Below, one piece after another: positions 59,756-64,000 of a stretch of 64,000 bases of DNA (positions within the stretch are counted from its first letter, which is position 1; every line of letters starts with the position of its first letter). The position numbers and the translations under genes were made by a program. Under the pieces are notes generated by a model. That model was not told the origin of the DNA. It ran no database searches and saw only the letters and a list, made by a program, of their open reading frames with translations. Source of the DNA: Todiramphus chloris collaris (taxonomy: Eukaryota > Chordata > Aves > Coraciiformes > Alcedinidae); assembly GCA_025345505.1 (NCBI GenBank), contig JANVCC010000018.1:7239741-7303740 (forward strand). The letters are read 5' to 3'.

Positions 59756-60010
59756 TTCCGTCTCTCTCTCTCTCTTCCTCCTCTCACTTCTCCTAAATTG
59801 ACTAGCAGCTTGGAGGAATCTGTCAGAATTTTCATTAAAGATTCAATATTTGCCTGTACAGGTAGAACTAATGAAGTTAAGAAGAATTATTAGAAAAGTG
59901 TATTTTCCCTTTGCCCTTCCTAATGTTGATATAGGAATTAATAATAATTGATTACAATCTGTTCCCCAATTACATTGAAAATTTCTAACTCCGGTAATGC
60001 ATTTAACTCA
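59756..60010. promoter_or_regulatory. Candidate conserved noncoding element
   Basis: Starts with a (TC)n/pyrimidine tract (59756-59793) and goes on to a segment with dense ATTA/TAAT homeodomain-type cores, including AATTAATAATAATTGATTAC at about 59936-59955 and CCAATTACATTGAAAATTTC near 59966. The look is that of vertebrate developmental enhancers, but conservation cannot be judged from one sequence. Confidence 0.25.
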
Positions 60011-61660
60011 AACACTTAAAGAATGTGCTACGTGTAAAGGACCTTTTGATCCCCTGTGAAAGATTAGAAGTCATAGAAAAAATACATCTGTCCCTTACAG
60101 CTTTATGTGCTGAAGTTAGAATGAAATTAACCTGGGCCTAGATCCTGCCAAACACTTCTATGGATGTGCATGTTGTATAGGAAGGAAGAGAAGAAGGTTG
60201 AGGGTCTTTCTGTCTTATATCTGATATTCCTCAGTCATCTGGAGCCTTGGTTCTCAGGGAAGTGCCTGACGTTCTGAACAATTTTTCTTAGAGGTCTCAA
60301 AGAACTGGGGCAATTTTTTTGAGCTCTATTTACTGTCATACATGCAGTCCTGGCTAGGGACTCCATTCCAGGTAAGTGAAATGCTTGACTTGACCTTTAA
60401 CTAAGTTCTGTTCATTTACAGGTGTGGAAAAAAGACAAACAAACAAACAAAAAAGATGCTCAACTGTCTCCTTCTTCCCAGTCTGATAAACTTGTTTCTT
60501 CCTTCTTTACGTTTTAGTCTTGAAGGTGAAACATATTTTATTTCAGAAAGTGAGGGGAAGCCCCAAAACCCAATAATTGCTTTGGTTTGAGGATTGAGAG
60601 GAGTCAGTTCAGGACTATGCAACCTGATGGTCCAAATTTCACAGCCTAGGACACTTGATTACCATGCATTTCTTCTTTTCGACAAAACTCATGGGATAAA
60701 TGTATTACTTTTAGCTGAGTTCCAATCTGACAAAAAGTAACATTTTTCTGTAGTTATGTGATTTCATCTTGCCAAAGCCATGACACTATCTTGTCTGATC
60801 TGTCTTTGTAAGAGTAGTTGTCACCGTTTAGGGTCAGGGTGGCCCCTTAGACCAATTTGCTGTGGGAAGACAATGCTACAAAACAAAAAATGCTGTTACC
60901 AGTTCATCCCAGCAATCTCAGCTCTGCTTATATGAGCTTGGCCTGCTAAATTTATATGCCCTTTAAAGCTTATGTTGAATTTACAGTCTCAAAGTAAAAA
61001 GCACAAAGAAAGACATGAGCATCTGGACATTTCCCTAGCATTGTGCAGCAACTTCTGGTCTGTTTTAGACAACTCCTTGCTGAACATGGTTTCCCTGATT
61101 TCTAAGGACACCTTGTATTGGCACTGAGAGACACAACGACTCTTCATGCACCTTGCCTAATTTGTAGATCACTTGACAACTGCAGATGCATAAACAAAAT
61201 TATAGGTAAATCGATTTGTAACTGTAAATGCAGCCCAAGTTAACTATAGATATAAATTAATTATGAAAAAAACCCTCACTCAGTGAGAAAGTACATTTAC
61301 TTTTCTTTCATAAATTCAAACTGTAGAGACAAACATGACTTTGTATGAAAAAAAATTCTTGGGAGGAATAAAAATGATTTAAAAATGAACAAAGCTTTCT
61401 CACAAGAAAACCCTAAAATCTTATAGTTGTCATAAATGTGTTTGTATTCAGCTGCCTTTAAATGTGAAGTTTGACCTGGTGCTTTGAGACACCTAACTCT
61501 CACAAATGAGTCTAGAAGATGGTGTGCTGGGACAAAAAGCTAAATGAAGTGGTGTTGGTAGTTCATTAGTTAACACTTTTCTCACTAAATCAGTATTTGT
61601 GACTCAGCCCAAAGTAACGTGTTTTAGATGAAAAGTAAAACAGAGGTCCCTAACCATTTT
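60011..61660. other. Unique sequence, no gene seen
   Basis: No repeat family or exon recognised. Short A/C-rich patch at 60435-60452. Confidence 0.55.
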
Positions 61661-61870
61661 GTTTCATTAAACATCCGATGGCACTTTTAACCAGAGCAGA
61701 GGATGTTAATTTCGATGTTCTTACAAAATTCCTATCTGAGTAATTACATTCTGCTCCACTAAAGTCTCCCTAGAGAAAATTTAATTAAAATGATTTGATG
61801 TCTCTCTGGCACGAAGTAGACAGGTATCTGCAACACAAAAGCCACCAGCACAATTGACATAAATTGATGC
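61661..61870. promoter_or_regulatory. Candidate conserved noncoding element
   Basis: Low-repeat segment with TAATTTCGATG, GAGTAATTACATTC (about 61739), ATTTAATTAAAATGATTTGATG (split here as ATTTAATTAAA and ATGATTTGATG, about 61778-61799) and AATTGACATAAATTGATG. Several homeodomain or POU-type cores in about 200 bp. The functional status is inferred only from composition and motif density. Confidence 0.25.
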
Positions 61871-62202
61871 TTTTCTGTGGCAGGGAAAGCAAGGGTAGAA
61901 ATATTACTTTCTCCTCACCAGAAATGGACATTCAATTTCAGGCACTATGTATATCCACATTATGTTGGTGAAAACAAAGTCCTACATTTTTTCAATATCT
62001 GTCCGGAACTTCTCTTAAGCAGTAGGAATCTAATTCATAGCTCACAGATCTTTCAGCAGTTAGCTAGGTTCTTACTAGGTTTTATTAATGTTATAAGTAG
62101 TGATTAAGTAGATATACACAGGAGAGAAGGAATGGGAAGGCAATTTCGCAGTGCAGCTGGGAAGCTGCTGCAAAGACATTGAGCGTGGCTTTTACATTAA
62201 TA
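61871..62202. other. Unique sequence, no gene seen
   Basis: A 76-codon plus-strand frame (61877-62107) has no known relatives; nothing else recognised. Confidence 0.5.
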
Positions 62203-62770
62203 ATCAAAGAATCACACAATCGCTGTGGCCGGAGGGCACCTCTGGAGATCACATTGTCCAACACCTCTACTCAGAGCAGGGTCAGCTAAAGCAGGTTGCC
62301 CCGGACAGCATCCAGTCATGTCTGAATATATTCAAGGCTGAAGTGTCCACAACCTCTCTGGGCAATGTGTGCAAGTGTTTGATCACTCTTACAGTAAAAA
62401 AAGATTTTTCTTATGTTCAAATAGAATTCCATGTGTTTCAATTTGTGCTCATTGCCTCTTGTCCTTTCATTGGACCTGTCTCTATCTTCTTTACTATCCT
62501 ACTGGGTATTTATATACATTGATAAGGTCATTCCCTGAGCCTTCTCTTCTCCAGGCTGAACAGTTGTAGTTCTCTCAGCCTCCTCTTTTATGTCACATAC
62601 TCCTAACCCTTAATTATCTTTGTGGCCTTTTCCTGGACTTGCTCCAGTATGTCTGTGTCCCTTTTGTACTGGGGAGCCCAGAACTGGACCGGGAGCTCTT
62701 GATGAGTCTCACCAGGGATGAATAAAGAATAAAGAATTTCCTTTCTTCTACTTCTTCCAACTGGACAGGT
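62203..62770 (-). mobile_element. Old CR1 LINE 3' fragment
   Basis: Complement of a diverged CR1 tail: AATCAAAGAATCACACAATC, GGCCGGAGGGCACCTCTGG, then the ORF2 C-terminus complement (CTCTCTGGGCAATGTGTGC), CTTCTCTTCTCCAGGCTGAA near 62545, and GGGGAGCCCAGAACTGGAC near 62672 (the FWAPQ block on the minus strand). Ends near 62770. Confidence 0.9.
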
Positions 62771-64000
62771 GATGATCCCCTCTGTGCTAAATAATTCGAC
62801 ACCAGGTGACAGCAAGCAGCTTGAGGGTTGACAGTGCCTTTTTAGAGGAAAAAATTCAGGAACTGAAGGATCAGATGGGCATATTCTCTGGACCTCATGT
62901 GTTTTGCAAGTATTTTGCTTCAGATCCACTTCCATATCACTGTCATTCTTTTACCAGTTCTTAGCAATAGCTTAGATTTTTAAAGCTTTAATTAAAGTGT
63001 CTCTCTAATGGACAGTTAATGATTTAAAAGGAAACAATTGACCAATGTGATGTCCTTCCATTATACAGTACACATTTTAATGGTTAGTACTGAATCAGTT
63101 GCTTATTAAGACCTTGACTATCTGAACAATCGTACTACATTTTCTCAAAATAACATAACATGATACGATGTGGTTAAAGTAGAGTGACAGCAAGAGCTGT
63201 GGCTTGAATGTAAATGCTGCATTGTACCATGGCAAAAATGCGTTCCACAAATCTAGTGAGTCAGACATAGCCTTCAGTTTGGATGATATTCAGCATAATG
63301 ACATGGCTCAGAACTAATTTCTGAACAGTCCCTCATCACTCACAGAGCCTACTCAGTCATCTGGAGCCTGTGCAAGGAAAACTCTCAGTGACTTCAACAA
63401 AGCAATGCCTTAGAAATGAATTCAGGATAGTTCAGGGGAAAAAATGAAATCAAAGTCAAATAACAAAACTATCACTTTAGAAAGTATACAGCTTCCGTCA
63501 TAATATCTCTGCACTTCACAATCTTTCCCCAAAACGCTATTAAAGTATACTTAAAGTAGGGATTTTTTGAATGGGCGTCTGGTGTGTCTAAGGTCATGCA
63601 ATAGAACTGTCAAACAGCAATACCACAATTAACCCCAAGATAAAAACCCTTGCCCCAGGGTACAGGAACTTCCAGCAGAGTTGTGGTTGTGTAGTACTGA
63701 CTAGGGTGTGCTAACAGGTCATTTTCTGCATCAAATTTTACAGTTAAAATACACGGTTAAATGTCTGAAATTTTGTTGCTGTTCAGACTGACTTCCCTAT
63801 TGTTATTGACAGTAAACTCCATCGTGAAATAAAACCTTTCCTAATATACACCTAAAATATGCCTTGCTACAGTGTGGATCATTTGTCTTTCTTTTCTTTT
63901 CCAGTTATTTATAATAATTGATTCTATTTATCTTATCCTTTTTCTGAAAATATTTGTATATAATTCATCAATGAATAGAAAAACCTCTCTTCTAAACCAA
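62771..64000. other. Unique sequence to the window end, no gene seen
   Basis: AT-rich sequence. No repeat family, exon or RNA gene recognised. Confidence 0.55.

Overview
This window is vertebrate, almost certainly avian, nuclear DNA. It is AT-rich and has no operon-like gene packing. It carries at least 18 separate pieces of CR1 (chicken repeat 1) non-LTR retrotransposon, recognisable by the shared 3' tail (a GGAAGGGACC-like box followed by TCATAGAA or TCACAGAA octamers, or their complements) and by reverse-transcriptase motifs. By my boundaries CR1 covers roughly 14 kb, a bit over a fifth of the window. That is high for a bird and would fit a CR1-rich lineage such as woodpeckers and relatives, but the species call is inference. 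I find no convincing host coding exon, tRNA or rRNA, so the window is probably intergenic or inside a very large intron.

Layout. 1-6.75 kb: three truncated CR1 tails or fragments (one carrying a large pyrimidine microsatellite), then an unusual CR1 that still has 5' UTR and ORF1 sequence but has lost the endonuclease part of ORF2. 6.75-14.1 kb: mostly unique sequence with one CR1 tail. 14.1-15.4 kb: a fairly young CR1 with a nearly open reverse-transcriptase frame. 15.4-22 kb: unique sequence, an A-rich tract, and two LTR-like signal clusters near 19 kb. 22-25.7 kb: two larger CR1 copies on opposite strands. 27.2-29.06 kb: an endogenous retrovirus with a 463-bp 5' LTR, a tRNA-Lys-type primer binding site, a decayed gag-like frame and the last 58 bp of a 3' LTR. 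It is flanked by a 5-bp target duplication, so one internal deletion removed pol, env and most of the 3' LTR. 29-46 kb: unique sequence with five CR1 tails. 46-54.7 kb: a CR1-dense block of five − strand copies, including one with an internal deletion and one whose tail octamer has grown to 10 copies. 54.7-62.2 kb: the longest CR1-free stretch, holding two AT-rich segments with clustered homeodomain-type ATTA motifs that look like candidate conserved noncoding elements. 62.2-64 kb: one old CR1 and unique sequence.

Nothing here works as a gene system. The coding-like frames belong to retroelements: CR1 ORF1 (coiled coil plus SGNH esterase remnant), CR1 ORF2 (reverse transcriptase), and a retroviral gag-like region. 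All are broken by stops, frameshifts or deletions. The most interesting points are: the hydrophobic frame that runs in phase upstream of the gag-like region; two CR1 copies that share the same loss of both catalytic aspartates; the ORF1-bearing CR1 with tandem 5' UTR units; and the candidate regulatory elements in the CR1-poor right part.
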